NCBI GenBank assembly: GCA_022316685.1
Contig: JAKJHU010000082.1
Span: 372,001 to 436,000, forward strand
DNA length: 64,000 bases
DNA from: Progne subis subis
Lineage: Eukaryota > Chordata > Aves > Passeriformes > Hirundinidae
Direction of reading: 5' to 3'
Below the pieces are notes generated by a model. That model saw only the letters and a program-made list of their open reading frames with translations, had not been told where the DNA came from and did not search any database. Positions within the stretch are counted from its first letter, which is position 1. Each line of letters starts with the position of its first letter. A program made the position numbers and the translations under genes. This document shows positions 37,763-51,564 of the stretch, in pieces.

Positions 37763-40700
37763 GGTCCATTCTCTGCCCATCTGTAGCCACTGCAGTCCCT
37801 CATAAGCTGGTGGATGTGAAGAAAAACATTGATTAAAGCACATAGGCAGCAATGTAATTTGCCCTGCTTTGCTTTGTTTAGGCTCAAAGAGCAAATAAAA
37901 AATGATGTGACCATAATGCAGCAAAACACCCAAGGCAGATGGCAAGATTTAGAGGTAAAGAGGCCGGCTTGAAGGGATGGAGAAGAGATAATAGGAAATC
38001 ATTTATCCTCCAGTAAGACAAAATTTGTAATTATTTCACAAAGGTTCTGATTCAAGAAAACATTTAGTGATGGTTGTTTGCCCAAGTGCATTCAGGGTAT
38101 GCTGAAACAGGGGTTCCACCTCTGCAGGGAGGCAAGGATCCTTCATTCACAGTGCAAAGGTGAGGCACCAAAAGGAATCAACATAATCTGATCTCCCTGT
38201 ATCTAAAAATTGCTAAACATATTTTACAAGTCCTTTGACTTCCCAGCATTAAAATATTTTACACACTTCCAACTAACTATCAGACTGAACAAGCTTCTTC
38301 CCACGTTCCAAAAATTAATACCATCAGAATCAATGCATTTCAGCAAAGATGTAGAAAGTGTTAGAACTTTCTGGCACCTGCTCAGGGGATGTTTTCTGAC
38401 CCCCTCTAACCAGGCTATCTCAGCCCACTGCAGTCCTTCCCCTCCCACTCTGTGTAAGACCTCATGCCAAAGCCAGTGGTGCCACTGCAAGAGAGGAAAA
38501 GGAACCCAGGAGGGTCTGCTGTGATAGTAACACTGCTCAGAACAGCAAAGGCACCTAGAGGGAGATCACCACAGCCAGCACCCAGTGTCCAGGGAGCAAA
38601 GAGCAGCACTGCACAGTGCCCAGGCAGTAGAGCTGGAAGCTCCTCAAACAGAAAAGGGCACCCTCATGAGAATCTGCCTTGGATGTGAAAAAGTGGCGCT
38701 GAAGGATTAATTCCACATCTCCGTTAAGAAAGGGTCTCCCCTCCTGTCTTAAGGATGTGGATTCTCTGCAGCAGTTCAAGTTCCCAAATGCATGAGCTGT
38801 GTGGTCATTGCACAAGCGAGTTAAGAAATCCAAACACCTCCAAAACAGGACAAAACTGATAAGTTTTTAACTCAGTATTAGAAGCTGCTGTGGTGCAAAC
38901 ATGTGAGGCCTCAAGGTGTGGCTACGATGGAGGCAAAGCTCAGCCACAGAATCCAGGAGGTTGGAATGCCACAATCCCAAGCTCACCCCTGACAGGCACA
39001 GATGGCACTCAAGGTACTGCTGCACAGAAATGTGTGTGCCTGGCCTGCATTAAATAATCAGAGAACAGAGTGCTCACGATGTTGCATGTGCTATTGCCTT
39101 AAATCACCCTCCCATTAAAGAACAAGTGGGAAGGAAATTCTGCACTTGAAATCCATGAAAGTTTCCTGCTATGTGCTCCTTCATGGCAAGAGAGAGCTGG
39201 GCTCCAGATTTGTATGTTAGATATTTTCATTTTATAAAGCTGATCTTTAATTAGTGCAGTAGATTAGCCACAGTGATGAATGCTGGAATGACGAGTAAAG
39301 CGTCTCCACCCAAAATATGCTCGTACCAAAGAAAGAACAGATGGCTTAATAAACAACTATTACACAGCACAAGGATTTTCCACAACATACCAATTCTCTT
39401 TACTACTGGAATTATTAATTTCCTGGGACATATGTGGTCATATCTGGTTAAAAAGTTGGCTAGGCTAACCATTCATTTTCAAAAAAACTGTGGCACCTTT
39501 TTGCTCAATTCAAAGCTGTCTGCAAGAGTGAAGCATAGAAACACTGTTCTAGAATACTCTTCCAATTCAGTATCACAGCTCTGATAGTGCAGGTGAGAAG
39601 GAAGGTGCTTATATCCATCAGGAATAGATGGAGATCACAGTCTTACAGTAAATTCCTTATGGATGAGCTCTCTGAGGGATTCTTTGAGAGCAGAGAAAAT
39701 GGTTATTTCTAGAGACTGTGCATTCTTGGACATAAGCCTCACTCCTAAAAAATTATATTTAGTATACCAGTGAGACCTCAGTTCAGATTTTTCAGGTTTT
39801 TATTACCATTTTTGCCATTAAAGTAGCACTCCTGAGGTAGTAGAGACTCAGAGACATTTTCCTTCTTGCAAAGGGATCAAAAAAAAAAAAAAAAAAGAAT
39901 TTAGGGAACATGGAATAGAGGTTGCCGCAAAGTGAAGTTCAATGAAATAGTCTATTAAATTCCATGCAGAAATGAAAACACCTCTCTAGGAAACAACTAC
40001 TTTTAAAAGTATTAACTTCCCTATCGTCTTTCATTTAATTCTTCAAATCAGGCTGAAAAATCTGAATAAAGATCCTATGAACTTTGTTGTGTTTTAAAAA
40101 TAAAAGTACATTCTCACACTATTTTGAGACCAGAACAATAACATCATACACACAGGATATTTTTACTTATAGGTCTCTATTTCCAAATGGATGGAATGAC
40201 AAGGAATATTATCTGCACTCCAGTTTTCACCTTCCCAGCTGCTGAGGTTCTCAGGAATTAAAAAATCCCATGGAGACACAAATAATCATCATATATCAGT
40301 TACTGTTCAATCTAAAAACAACCATTTTTGAGCAGGTGTAATTAAATAAATTATAGCAAGCTGATGCTGCAATAATACTTCCTATTTTTTAGCTTTTCTC
40401 TGGTAAATCTGTATAAGCCTAAAATTCTACTGTGTGCTGCCTATTAAAATAACAACCTGTCAGATGGGGCTATAGGAGGAAGGAGTCTTGGACATTGCAA
40501 ACTTTTCTTTATCTTGCAAAGGAAAAAGAGACAGGGGAAGGAGTAAAGAGCATCATATTAACTGTAGGCATAAATAACTCAATCTCATATTTCACCTCTG
40601 ACTCAGATGAAAAACTTTGTCTCCTACACATCAAGTGAAATCTCTCAGCACAATGTAATTCTCTTTCTCCTATAAATTCTGCTAAAGTTGGTTTTATTTG

Positions 40701-41890
40701 GCTGATTCTGAGGGGAAAGAGAAAGAGAAACACTCTCTACAGTCCAGTGAAGGTGGTTGCTTGGGATAGAGGAAGAGAAGTGTTCACTTTCCCATCCCAA
40801 CAACTATTTCAATATTTCTACAAAACGAAGCAAGGGGAAAAAAGTGATTAAAAAAAACTCTTCTTGAGCAGTATGCTTGTTTTGGACACTGTAGACCTCA
40901 CCTGAGTCCTCCCTAACCAGGATGTCTCCTGATCCTAATTCTGCCTGCCCACAGGGAGCTCTGTCCCTGGTGTCAGAGTTTTGTCCTCTGGGGACCGGGA
41001 ATGACAACTCAAGATTGATGGAATTATTGCATTTAAAGTAGAAAATTGCCATCACAGAATGAATCTGCATAAAATAATCTACAGCTACTGAATAATTAGA
41101 TACATATGGATTAGACTTTGAACTAATCCCACAGTCTGGAAAACTCTAGAATTCAATAAACTATATGGATTTGCTTCTACATCAATCATATCAATCTCAA
41201 ACTGATTGATAAGAGAACTACAGGCTATTTTTCCCCTCTTATCCGTAGTGCAGAACGCACCTGCTGTCACAGGTACTGAAAAAATATTCTAATGAATTTG
41301 TTGTTTTTTCCCATGTGTAAAAATTGTAAACACAGGATAAACACAATCATCTATTCTCAAATTATGTCTAAGTATGGAATTACAACAGCTTTAGACTGTT
41401 TGCTCTAAACTATTTCTAGAGGTAGGCAGAACAGAATAATTAAAAAAAAAAAAAAAAAAGTTTCTGTCCATTTCATTAACATCTGGTAAATAACCAAATG
41501 TTGATGAACATTAAGCATTTGGCAAAGTCTGGTAAAATGCCTTGAGAATATAAATTATCAAAACAAAGAAAATAATAAATAGATAATAAAAATTAGAGTC
41601 ATCAGCTCTGTCAGGAGACAGTTCTGAAAAGGAAAAGGTGAAGATTAAGGATAATTAAAACATAACTTTGCCGTACAAACACTTCTTTGCACTGAGCCTG
41701 CTTTACAGGCACCTCGAAAAAGAGAAGGCAACATTCATTTATTCTGCCAGTTTCTACATCCTCTTTTATATACTTCCAGGTCACATCTATACTGCACTTC
41801 CTTTGTAAATGCAACAGATTAAGGGAAAAATTGCACTGTATTATATAAAACACAGAAAAATATCTAATCCTATTAGATCAAGAAAGTAAG
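37763..41890. other. No gene recognised
   Basis: Open frames up to 104 codons are unrecognised. The 38.4-38.9 kb part is less AT-rich than its surroundings, but no exon structure or repeat family was identified. Confidence 0.5.
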
Positions 41891-41896
41891 AGAATA

Positions 41897-41943
41897 TGTG
41901 GATATATACAGATAGATATAGAAGATATAGATATATGTATATT
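41897..41943. repeat. GATA/TATA-rich simple repeat
   Basis: Irregular GATA, GATATA and AGATAG units, too degenerate to give a clean unit count. Confidence 0.6.
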
Positions 41944-42040
41944 CATTTTCATTTAACAGGTTTATACATTCATTTTTCAAAGGATTATGAGAAAATTCTG
42001 TATTAAAAAAAATATATATGGACCACCATTATTCTCCTCT

Positions 42041-42105
42041 TGGTTTTTTTTGTGTTTTTTTTTTGGTTTTTTGGTTTTGGTTTTTTTTTTTTTTTTTTGT
42101 TTTGT

Positions 42106-42137
<32 letters not shown>

Positions 42138-42173
42138 TTTTTGTTTTTGTTTTTGTTTTTTTTTTTTTTTTTT
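42041..42173. repeat. T-rich/(TTTTTG)n low-complexity tract
   Basis: Almost pure T with scattered G, including four regular TTTTTG units near 42132-42157. The phenylalanine-rich frame over it is not a gene. Confidence 0.9.
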
Positions 42174-45100
42174 AACAAAACCACATAAGAAAACAGAGCA
42201 AATCTAATAACAGTCTTTCTACAAAAGACAGACTTTTTTTTCTATATCAAAGCTGTGGTCTAGAAATTCAAAACAAAAATGTTTTTCAAGTTAGTTAAAA
42301 GCGCAAATGTTAGCAGCAAAAATAGTGTAAAGGAAACCTAATTCTGAGACTCCAAGTGGGATTCTGGGAAGAAGGTTCCTTTTTCTATTTTTCCCCTTTT
42401 CTTCCCAGTTTTACAGATAAAAAGAAGCCTAAATAAAATATGATGTACCTCAGCTTTACAAGCCTCATCAGACCCTGTAAATGTTGTCATTTAATCTGTA
42501 TTTAAGACACAACCTTGGTAAACCAGAGAATAGATAAGAAAAAGAGGAACTTTTTTTTCCTAGGAGAAACTTAACAAAAATAGAAATAAACAACAGAATG
42601 ACTGAGGTCAAAATAAAACTTGTGGCTCAATGAATGCAATTTTAAGGACCCAGCATCCAGAAGATCTATTGATACGTCCCAGTATCATGCTGAAGAACAC
42701 TTGGATTTTTCTGCTGGTATTGCATGGGAGTTCACTGGATTATATCCCAACAAAAAATGAAAGCCATAAACAGTCATTTGGACAACATGGACTGCAGAGG
42801 ATTCACTCCAGCTAGCAAATAAACAGCATCAGTTTTACTGACTGTAATTGGGTGCAGTTCCTCAGAAACATTTAACACCTTGAATTACCTTAGAAGTTTT
42901 CAGCTACAGAGTGGCTGGCATTCAGTGCAGTCTAGAAATATCCAACACAATGGAAACATCACTCATACACACATTTAGGACAATGCAAGTTCATAAGCTT
43001 TAGGAGACACTTTTTAAAATATGGCCCTATAACATTGTATTTTTTTCCATAGATAATATGTAGAAGAATAAGAAGTTCCTTCTACAGTAACTTATTAGTC
43101 TTTGAAAAGCAGGTTGGGTTTTTTTCTTTACTGTTTTCTAATTTATTTTGCCCCAAGCACTGGATAGCAGTATGGCGTATACTTACTGTGAATATTTCAG
43201 CTGATTTTTAGTCAAAGTAAACAGAAAACATGGAAATACAATTTGGTGTTGTAGGCCACAATAAATGCACTAATTAAATTATAATGTCTGTGAGCTTTAT
43301 AAGTAAATACTGTCATTCATAAAGGTAGGCTTCTCTATAAAAATTAATGTTCAAATCTGTTTAGTAAAACTGCATTTCTATCGATAATCACAGATATTAG
43401 AACTCCTGAAGTACATTTGGAAACACTCTCTTTACTCATCTTTGAACACTGAGCAAACCGCACCTGAACCTTGAGTCCATTTCCAAGTGCAAGCCAAGTA
43501 CAATCTGTCCCAGCTGGCCAACACTACCCAACTGCACTTAACTTTCTTGGAGTCACTTTTGAATGGCCAATTTAATTTTTCACATGTGAACTGGCCTTTC
43601 TTTTTTGTTTAGGATTTTGTTTGGTTGCTGTTGTTCAACCTATGAAATGCAACTATCAGATATCCCCGTGTCTGTGTGGTTTCCCTGAGATTTTATTCCC
43701 TAACGGTGTGGTGTTACCCTCTGCTCAAGCTCCTTCAGGGTTCAAGCCATGAACACCAAGTGATATAACCCACTGGGCATTAAACTCTACTTCCTTTGAA
43801 GCCACTAAGAAAAGTCCTTATGGATTTCAGCAGCAGCCATGGCGTTCATCTTCCAAACCACTGATGGGCCCCTGCCCTGTCCTCAGAATCATCATGGGTG
43901 TGGTTGTTTTGCATGTGCCCAACAATATTTCTGTTATCCAAGCAGGGTAAAAAGCAAACACAGTGGTACACACCTTTAGGATTGCCTCGAGTTCTCAGCA
44001 ACCCTTCTCTCTCACCAAAAGCCCTCCCCAGCATCTCCCTGCTGTACAGCAGGCAACCCCTGGGAGCTCAGACTTTCCTGGACAAGACAGGACACCAGGG
44101 CTTAGACAGTCCCCAGGTGACGATTAGACTCCACAGCACACTGCCACACCCCCAGCAGCTCAGTAGCACAGCAGATGTCCTGCTATATGCAATCAATACT
44201 CCTTTGAATGCCATCCATCAGAAATTCAGAAAAGAACAGAACCAAAAGATGTCGCTGTAAGGCTCCAATTATTGAAAGCTTATTATAACAGAGAGTGCAG
44301 CAGCTAAAGAGGCACGGTACAGGATATGGCAGAGACCTGGCTTCAAGATTCCTCTCAGGATTTGATGTTTAAATGTAGACAGGACAGAATCTGAACAACA
44401 TTCTTTCTCAATCTACTAGAAAACTGTTTTCAGCAAAAATTGCTGATCAACCCTAACAGGATTTTGAAGCAGAATTAGAATCTTAGCAAATGAGAGCCTA
44501 AAAGGGGAAAAAAAAAAAAAAAAAGAAAAAAAAAAAAAAAAAGTCCAGATTAATAAGACTAGAAAAAATAAAAATAAGATACATCTTTGTAGAGTAGAAC
44601 AAAACTTATTATGTACCATAATTAGATGTCAGCACACATTTTGTCACCTTATGGGCTAATTTTAATTTCTGGGGCAAACTGTTTTACATGCTTGGACATT
44701 TAAACTGATGCTTTGCAGGCTAGTCATGAGAATCAGATCTGAAAATTAACTTCTTCTGACAGGCTATAATTTAGGAGTTGATTCTGCAACCACAAGTGAA
44801 GCATGTTTGGATCCAGCTGCAGTTAGGTGGAAGAGGGCATTTATCAGTCTGTCTGCTTTGAACAGAGGCAGGTACAGCTTAGGACAAGCAATGCAACAGC
44901 CCTGCAAAGTTCCACTCGCTCCAGGGAGGACCTTGATCTACTCCATGGACTTCAAATTAGTAGAGTTCATCAGTCAAATAATTACAATTACACTACACGA
45001 CAAACAATTACACTATTTGTGTTTGTAGGATCAAACTCCATATATTCATAATAACCTGGGCCTGCTGCTGGTCACATTCTACTACTGAAAGGAGAACTGT

Positions 45101-47035
45101 TCATTCAAAAATCCCGAAATACTGAATTTCCTTCAAATATCCCTCAATACATTCAAATATCCAAATTAAATAAAGTAAGCATATCAACTAACAAAGTAGT
45201 ACTGACCTCCATCTATTATGCAAAAGATCAAGTCCCACTGCACCAATATTTTTCTCTTGAGTGCCAAGAGAATTAATTCATGATTTGTACAGAACATGAG
45301 ATCTCTGTCCTATTAGGGGGACTGACTTTTTGCCTTCTATGCCCTTTGAGCATGAGAATATAAAAAAAACTCGAACAGGAATAGTCAAGACTTCAATTAT
45401 TCTTTTAAAGCTCTATTTAGAAGGGAAAAAAAAAAAAAAAAATCCACCCCTCCTTCCATGTTACATTTATTTTGTTTTCATCTGAGTATTTCAGTCTAAT
45501 ATCTATGTACTACATACAAGTTGTCTACATATAAGAATGGTTTTGTATTCCTGATATTATAAAACATTGATGAGGTTGATTTATAGCATCACTCAATGAA
45601 AAGGCACTCTGAGATGATGGTCAAGTAGCACTTTATTTTCATACAATAAAGTAAATTCTAGGGTATCACTGGAGCAAATTTAAATAGAAGAAAATTATTT
45701 CCAAGCACAGAAAAACAGTACAGTGCCATATTCTTTCATTGAACACAGATATGAGCTTACAAGAAACTTAGGTTTAGCTTTATGCAAGGATTTATTCTGA
45801 TTTTAAAACAGTTTTGAATTTATCACTTATCATAAAAGATAAAATTAAAGGTACTTTAAAAAGCAAGAAACCAAAAGTCTGTTTAATGATGAGGATCCTA
45901 CACAATGTTCATTTGAGAATTTTGCAAAGGCACTGGAATGAAAAATTAGTTTATTCTGGTTAATGAAAAAGATACCTGCTAAGTTATTGGTAAAATGCTT
46001 TCATAAAACCATCTATTATTTTAATAAATTTGTGTTCTTATTTCATAAAACTAGTCTTTTATTAAAGCTCTCATTGTTGAGGGGTTTCATGTGTGTGCAT
46101 GTTTGCAGTTGGTGATCTTGAAAATACTGATTTGAGACAGCCCAAGAGTCCTCCCAAAGTCCTCAAAAGGGAACAAACAGCAAAAAAGTATCTTTACTAT
46201 GTACTGCAATAGCTCCGAAGAATCTGGACTATCGTGGAAATGTGAGTTGGATTCCATCTCCAAATACCCAGGATATGCCAGCTAAGTTTCACTTCCCAAA
46301 CCAATTTATTGGCAATGGAGCATGAGTCAGGATGAACACAGCTTGACTGACATCTCAAGCTGAGCTTGTAGCACTGACAAAACAATAACAAGAAATCCTG
46401 AGGTGCTTTACTTGTAAATTAAACAAGTGTATCCCAGAACACTTGTCTGCAACACACATCAAATGCTGCACACTCAGTTCCAGGTTATCTTTAATCCTAA
46501 AAAAATAATATGCATTTCCCTTATGGAAAAGCAGGACTCAAAAGCAGACAAACAGTCTAGAGTGATGGCTTTGTATTCTATTTCTGTCCATGTAAGAAAA
46601 CAGCTTCAGTCAAGACTTAATTATACTTTCACACATAAAAAGAATCATTATATGACACCATACTAAATCTCAGAGAGAGGTAATTTATAGTAGATGGTAA
46701 AAATTGATGATGGCACATGCCCCAGGATGTTGTTTTGTTCCTGAACCTAACTATAAGCCAGAGCAGTGGGAAAAATCAAAAAAAGTAAGAATTTACGAAA
46801 GAGAAAGATGACAATAAAGCAGATTATGTCAACTGAAAAGTTAAAATCTAGATCAGTGTCTGGCTTTACTCTGGAACCTAAAGTTGTTCAGGTTTGGATT
46901 TTAATGAAATGGTACATATACAGATATAATTTATATTGTTCCAAGTGTCATTTTCAGGTCACCATCACAGAAGTATATTTGACCATAGTCTTTGAGATAC
47001 AGGTACTCTTAAATAAAAAAAAATGTTCCAAAAGG
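42174..47035. other. No gene recognised
   Basis: AT-rich DNA with short open frames (120 codons or fewer). An A-rich run broken by one G lies at 44508-44542 and a 17-base A run near 45427. Confidence 0.5.
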
Positions 47036-47237
47036 GAAAAAAAAAAAAAACACTCCCCCCCCCAAAAAAAAAAAACCCACACAACACCCCCCCCAAAAAA
47101 AAACCCTTAAAAAACAACAAACAAACCCACAAACCACCACCAATCAACCTGAAGCAAATGAACAAAAAAGCTAAACCCAACCAAAACCAACCAACCAAAC
47201 AAAAAAATACCCCAACAAAACAAAACAAGCAAAAAAC
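47036..47237. repeat. A/C-rich low-complexity tract
   Basis: About 200 bp of A and C with very few G or T, in units such as CCAAAAA, ACAAAC and CCAACC. It is the complementary-strand counterpart of the T/G tracts elsewhere in the window. Lysine/proline-rich and phenylalanine/glycine-rich open frames here are artefacts. Confidence 0.85.
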
Positions 47238-49019
47238 TCAAACACTGGTCTGTGAGGCTGTCTAAAACTATCCAAACAAACCTATTTGAATTATTCCATG
47301 AATTCAGTTGTGAAGGCAATAACCTAGCTTTGCAGAACAACCAATTTGTGTGTGTAAATAAAAAGAAATAATATTGCACCCAAATGCTGCAATGTTCAGG
47401 GATTTGATCTAACAGGATTCCCCTCTCCCTTCTGAGCACTCAGAGTAAGGAGGCTTCCACCTATCCCTGTAGAGAATGGCAGAATTTCTGGTATCTCCTG
47501 TTTCCCAGGGCATGGCTGTGCAGCAGCCTCAGCTACTCAGGAGGGCTCCCAAGCACAGGAAGACTTCTCATCTCTTGCACTTTGTGGATCAAGCTTTCAC
47601 TCTCACCTAATGCTGTGTCTGCTCTTTTTAAATTAATTCTGATTCTGCAGCACAGGTAGCAGAATATGTTTTTAAAAAGCTATAACACAAACTGGCTCTG
47701 CATATAACAACATTAAGGGAAAACTGCTTTCTTCACTTCAGGGCACTTTCTCTTCTATCATTATGAGAATTATTTTGTTATGTTAATGTTTTGCGCTGAA
47801 GTTCTAATCAATGGAGGACCTCTGAAGTGATACTGAAAGGAACAAACAATTAACTCTCAGCTAGAAACATTTAGGTATACCAGGCAGAAATGAGAAGTTC
47901 TGGGAAAACAGTCTCAAAAAAAATTAGCAAATCCATTTATGCTGACTGAAGCAGTAGAAACAAGAGGTTTTCCTCTGGTCCCCCATAAAATAGAACTTTA
48001 GTCATTGAGAAATATATCATTGGAAGTAGAGGGGAAAAAACACCTTTGAGGATTAAACATTAGAGGTTTTGCGCTGCATTTTATAAAATATCTCATCATT
48101 TCAGCACTGATTAGACCAATAAAGAAACCATGGAAGTAATAAAGCTGTGAAAGAAACAGTGGCAGAGTTAGTAATTAAGAAGTTTGGGGATTATGTGATT
48201 TTTCTCCTCCATCGTGCTCCTCATACCAAACCAAACACACACACAAAAACACATTCAGGGAAAAAAAAAATTATTTCCTAGCAGCTGAATCTAGAACTGG
48301 AATCAGGTTCAACAAAACACAGAAACATTCATGTTTTAAAGATTTTTACCACAGCATTTCGAAGACCTGCATAGGAGAAAAACTCTGCAGAGCCCCCAGC
48401 AGTTTGTTGGTTTGTTTAATCCAAAGCAAAGCATCAGAACACTTGCCATGAAAAGGGTAACAGAGTTCAAAGTCCTGTATACAATATATAAGGAAACGAC
48501 TTAATTTTGACACCAGCTGTTTTGAACACCACTGAAATAGCAGGTACATGACTTTGAGTTGTTTAATTGAATAAAGACTGGTTTATAGTAGAAAAAGAAA
48601 TGGCAAATAATTATGTTCATTTAATTGACTTGAGATTCATCTTGTTTTCTGCTTCCTTGATATTAATGAAAAGAAATCTAATTTGTTCTACTTGGCAAGA
48701 GCTGTAATTTAGATGCTCATTAATGCACAGTTTTGATAGCAGCTCTCTGAGAAATGTAGTTCCTAAAATGTTGGGTTTTTAACTCCAGGAAGCTGTAAGT
48801 GTAACAAAACAACATGTTTTACCTCCAAGTATAATAAAATTGGAAAAAAAAAACCTGTTTGTCACTGCAAGCAGGCAGACTTGAAAACTTTGCCAGAACC
48901 TGGAAAGAGAGCTTTTGTAACACCTTGACTTAAAATATACGTGTCAGTACAATATTTTTTGAACTTTACTGTAAATCATGTTTAACGTTAAGAAAAATTA
49001 GAAAATAGCACTCCTGCAA
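47238..49019. other. No gene recognised; TAAT-rich stretch
   Basis: AT-rich DNA. The part 48570-48760 is dense in homeodomain-type cores (ATAATTAT, TTTAATTGAC, CATTAATG) and may be a conserved non-coding element; conservation cannot be assessed here. Confidence 0.4.
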
Positions 49020-49564
49020 TGTTGTAGTGCATTACTTGGGTTTATATTGTATTTCATTTTATACTGGGTTTTGTAATCGGTTTTTTCCCTACCCCTGTTC
49101 TCATGGAAAATGTACCCCAAGGTTTGTCCTTGCTCCTTTTCCCCGCTCATCCTCCCACGCTGGAATGTAATCCAACTCTGTTCCACTCCCACCGTGTCCC
49201 TGATTGGGTACTGGCTTGTCCCTGCCTCTAGCCCCTTCCCCCTGGGTAAAAGCCTTGGGACCAAGTGGGAATTGACCTCTTGAGACCAGGACAGGGGTGG
49301 GAACCGTACTGGGCTCCTGACCCTGCTGGGGCAGGAGCAGAGACTGAATAAAGCCTGATTCCCCCTGGACCAAGGGCAGACTCTTTCCTTTTGCCATTGA
49401 TGGACCCCTGTTCTCTCTATAGAAAAAGGTTTGCAGCCTCTGGAACCTTTTGGGGATCCTGAAGGGAAAAAATCCTGGCTGTGATTTCTCTCTCAAGCTA
49501 GCCGAGTCAAAAACAGAGCCGAGGCTCCGGGAGACAGAGAGCCACGTCACTGCAATCTCTAACA
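49020..49564 (+). mobile_element. LTR of endogenous retrovirus type (family A, copy 1)
   Basis: A 545-bp element starting TGTTGTAG and ending CTCTAACA, TG...CA ended. It aligns with the element at 51187-51564 over the first ~70 bp (GTGGGTTTATATTGT-like), the TCTGTTCCACTCCCAC-like middle, and the region from AATAAA (49347-49352) to CTTTTGCCAT. Copy 1 carries about 165 bp after that point, against about 60 bp in copy 2. The polyadenylation signal sets the plus orientation. No clear target duplication was found. The 154-codon minus-strand frame across it is not a gene. Confidence 0.75.
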
Positions 49565-51186
49565 TTTCATAACATTACACACACTGGACAAAATCACAAC
49601 CTGCTTGGAAAAATATCACTAACTGGCTTTGTCCTAATTATTTAAAAGCTATCACGTGTTCTAACCATGATGATCCTTTCTGACACTTCCTACATTCTTG
49701 TCTCCCAAGGAATGCTGCTGTTACTTATACTTCTGCTGCATGTCTAGGAGGAGTGTTGCAGGCTTTGTGAATCTTAGCTGCACCACAGGTTTAAATACCT
49801 ATAGATAAAATAAAAAAGACTTCATAGCTGCAAAAAAAGCTGCATAGAGCACTCTCATCATGCTGGCAATTAAGCTGGTGTATTTCTAGAAGCTAAAACT
49901 TATTTTTAATGAGTGCTACAAACTTTTAAATTTTGTTTCTCAAACTCCATTTTATTCCAGCTAATTGTCTAGTCTGCTAGCTGCTAATTAGCTGGAAGTC
50001 AATAACTGAAGTTTCTGTCAACAGGATTTGAATTTCAGCCATAAAGCAATGAAAATTCATTTCCACTAGCACACCTTAGAAATTCTTCCAATTAGCTGCC
50101 TTTTGTCCTGATTTATTCCTGTGGGATGAATACTTAGAGTCCTGAACTTTATTTGTTGCTGTACATATATAACCAGTATTGTTTTCCAAAAGCCTATTAA
50201 TGTTTTTTTGTTTTTTTTTTTTTTATAAATCACATTTAATCTATTTCCACTAGATTGGCTGCCCTTATAATGTTAAGCAATTAGTATCTTGAACACCATT
50301 TTGTAATAAAACTTAATTTGCAATAATTAGAATGTAACAAAAAAAAAAAATAGTTTTCATTAGATACCAACAGGCATTTTGCTTGGATGGTAAAATAATG
50401 AAGTCAGGTATAAATGTTTTTCTCCTCAAAGATCCAACATACACAGTCTTTGAAGTAATATATCAAGACAATATATTTTAAAATTGAAATATGATTAAGG
50501 CACAGTCCAAAACTGCAAACAGAAGGAAAAGCAGTTTCTCTTTTCCTCAATGTAAATATTCAGAAATCTGAAGGAAAAAATTATAAGCTGGTAACAAAAG
50601 TCACTTTTTGGTTTTAGACTTCTCAGATTTTTTTTTTTTTTTTTTTACGCATGCTAGATCTTGCAAAGGCACAAGACACAAAACAATTTGTAAAATACCT
50701 TCTCCTGTAAATATAAACACACTGGGCCCATTTCCTCCTTCATTTGCTGGCTTTAGCTAGGGGTCCTTTGAGAAGACATCTTTTTTATGAAAGAAGACAG
50801 GATTCACTGAAGGGAGAGCAAGCCTATCAAAAGCATTGTTTTCCAGTAGAAAAGACTGGAGAAGCATTTTTAGGCTGCTTTACTGGACATTAGTTTTGCT
50901 CTGGGTTCACTGCATTGGATGGGGAGCATTGTGTTGCCATGTTAAATATTGCCTTGCACAAGCACAGCTGAACCTGACTCCAAGAGATTTACCTATGCAT
51001 GGTATTTTTATACATAGAAAATTGTACTAATGCCCATATTTGATCAAGAAAGAGATGACCCTCCTGGTGCAACATCATACAGGGTGGAGATTTTGCTGTT
51101 CTCTTTGTACACTGAGCTCAGAGGGGACAACAGAAACATTCACAAACTTGAAGAGTAAAAAAGAAAAAAAAAAAGAAAAAAAAAAT
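49565..51186. other. No gene or retroviral interior between the two family A LTRs
   Basis: This 1.6-kb spacer has no recognisable gag, pol or env frame and no primer-binding-site-like sequence next to the LTR ends, so the two LTRs are not the ends of one visible provirus. Parts at 49920-50090 and 50230-50335 are rich in TAATTA-type cores. T-runs occur at about 50213-50224 and 50628-50646. Confidence 0.55.
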
Positions 51187-51564
51187 TGTTATAATGTGTG
51201 GTAATGCATTAAGTGGGTTTATATTGTGTTTTATCAGATTTGTAATCTGTACCATTTGATTTTTCCTTACTTATCTGTAAGCTAACTCTCTTCCACTCCC
51301 ACTTCTCCCTGACTGGATGGTGTCTTGTCCCTGTCTCTGGGCCCTGCTCCCTGGGGAAAAAGCCCCTGGATGGGCGGGGCCAGGCTCTCTCTGGCACCGG
51401 TGAGTCCTCGGGATGGGCTCCAACTAAGCAGGGCAGGACTTGAGAATAAAAGCTGTAAAATCCCACCAGAAGCCAGAGAGCAGACCCTTTTACTTTTGCC
51501 ATAGGCGGTTGTCTAATCTCGTGGGGATATACTACAATAATGAACTTAGGTTTCCCCTCTAACA
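51187..51564 (+). mobile_element. LTR of endogenous retrovirus type (family A, copy 2)
   Basis: A 378-bp element starting TGTTATAATG and ending CTCTAACA, with AATAAA at 51445-51450. It shares the start, middle, polyadenylation region and last eight bases with 49020-49564 but has a shorter 3' part, so it belongs to a related but different subfamily or has a deletion. It is preceded by an A-rich stretch. Flanking bases share only AAT, so no target duplication can be claimed. The 118-codon minus-strand frame across it is a shadow. Confidence 0.75.

Noticed and set aside
38944..38965. CACAGAATCCAGGAGGTTGG resembling the 3' end of CR1
   Set aside because: Only about 15 matching positions, with no CR1 sequence on either side.
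46766..47265. Lysine/proline-rich frames and an antisense glycine/phenylalanine-rich frame
   Set aside because: Translations of the A/C-rich low-complexity tract.
49101..49565. 154-codon minus-strand open frame
   Set aside because: It lies antisense within the LTR at 49020-49564; the composition follows the GC-richer LTR.
49020..51564. A complete provirus with both LTRs
   Set aside because: The two LTRs differ in length and sequence, there is no target duplication across the pair, and the 1.6-kb spacer has no retroviral reading frame or primer-binding site.
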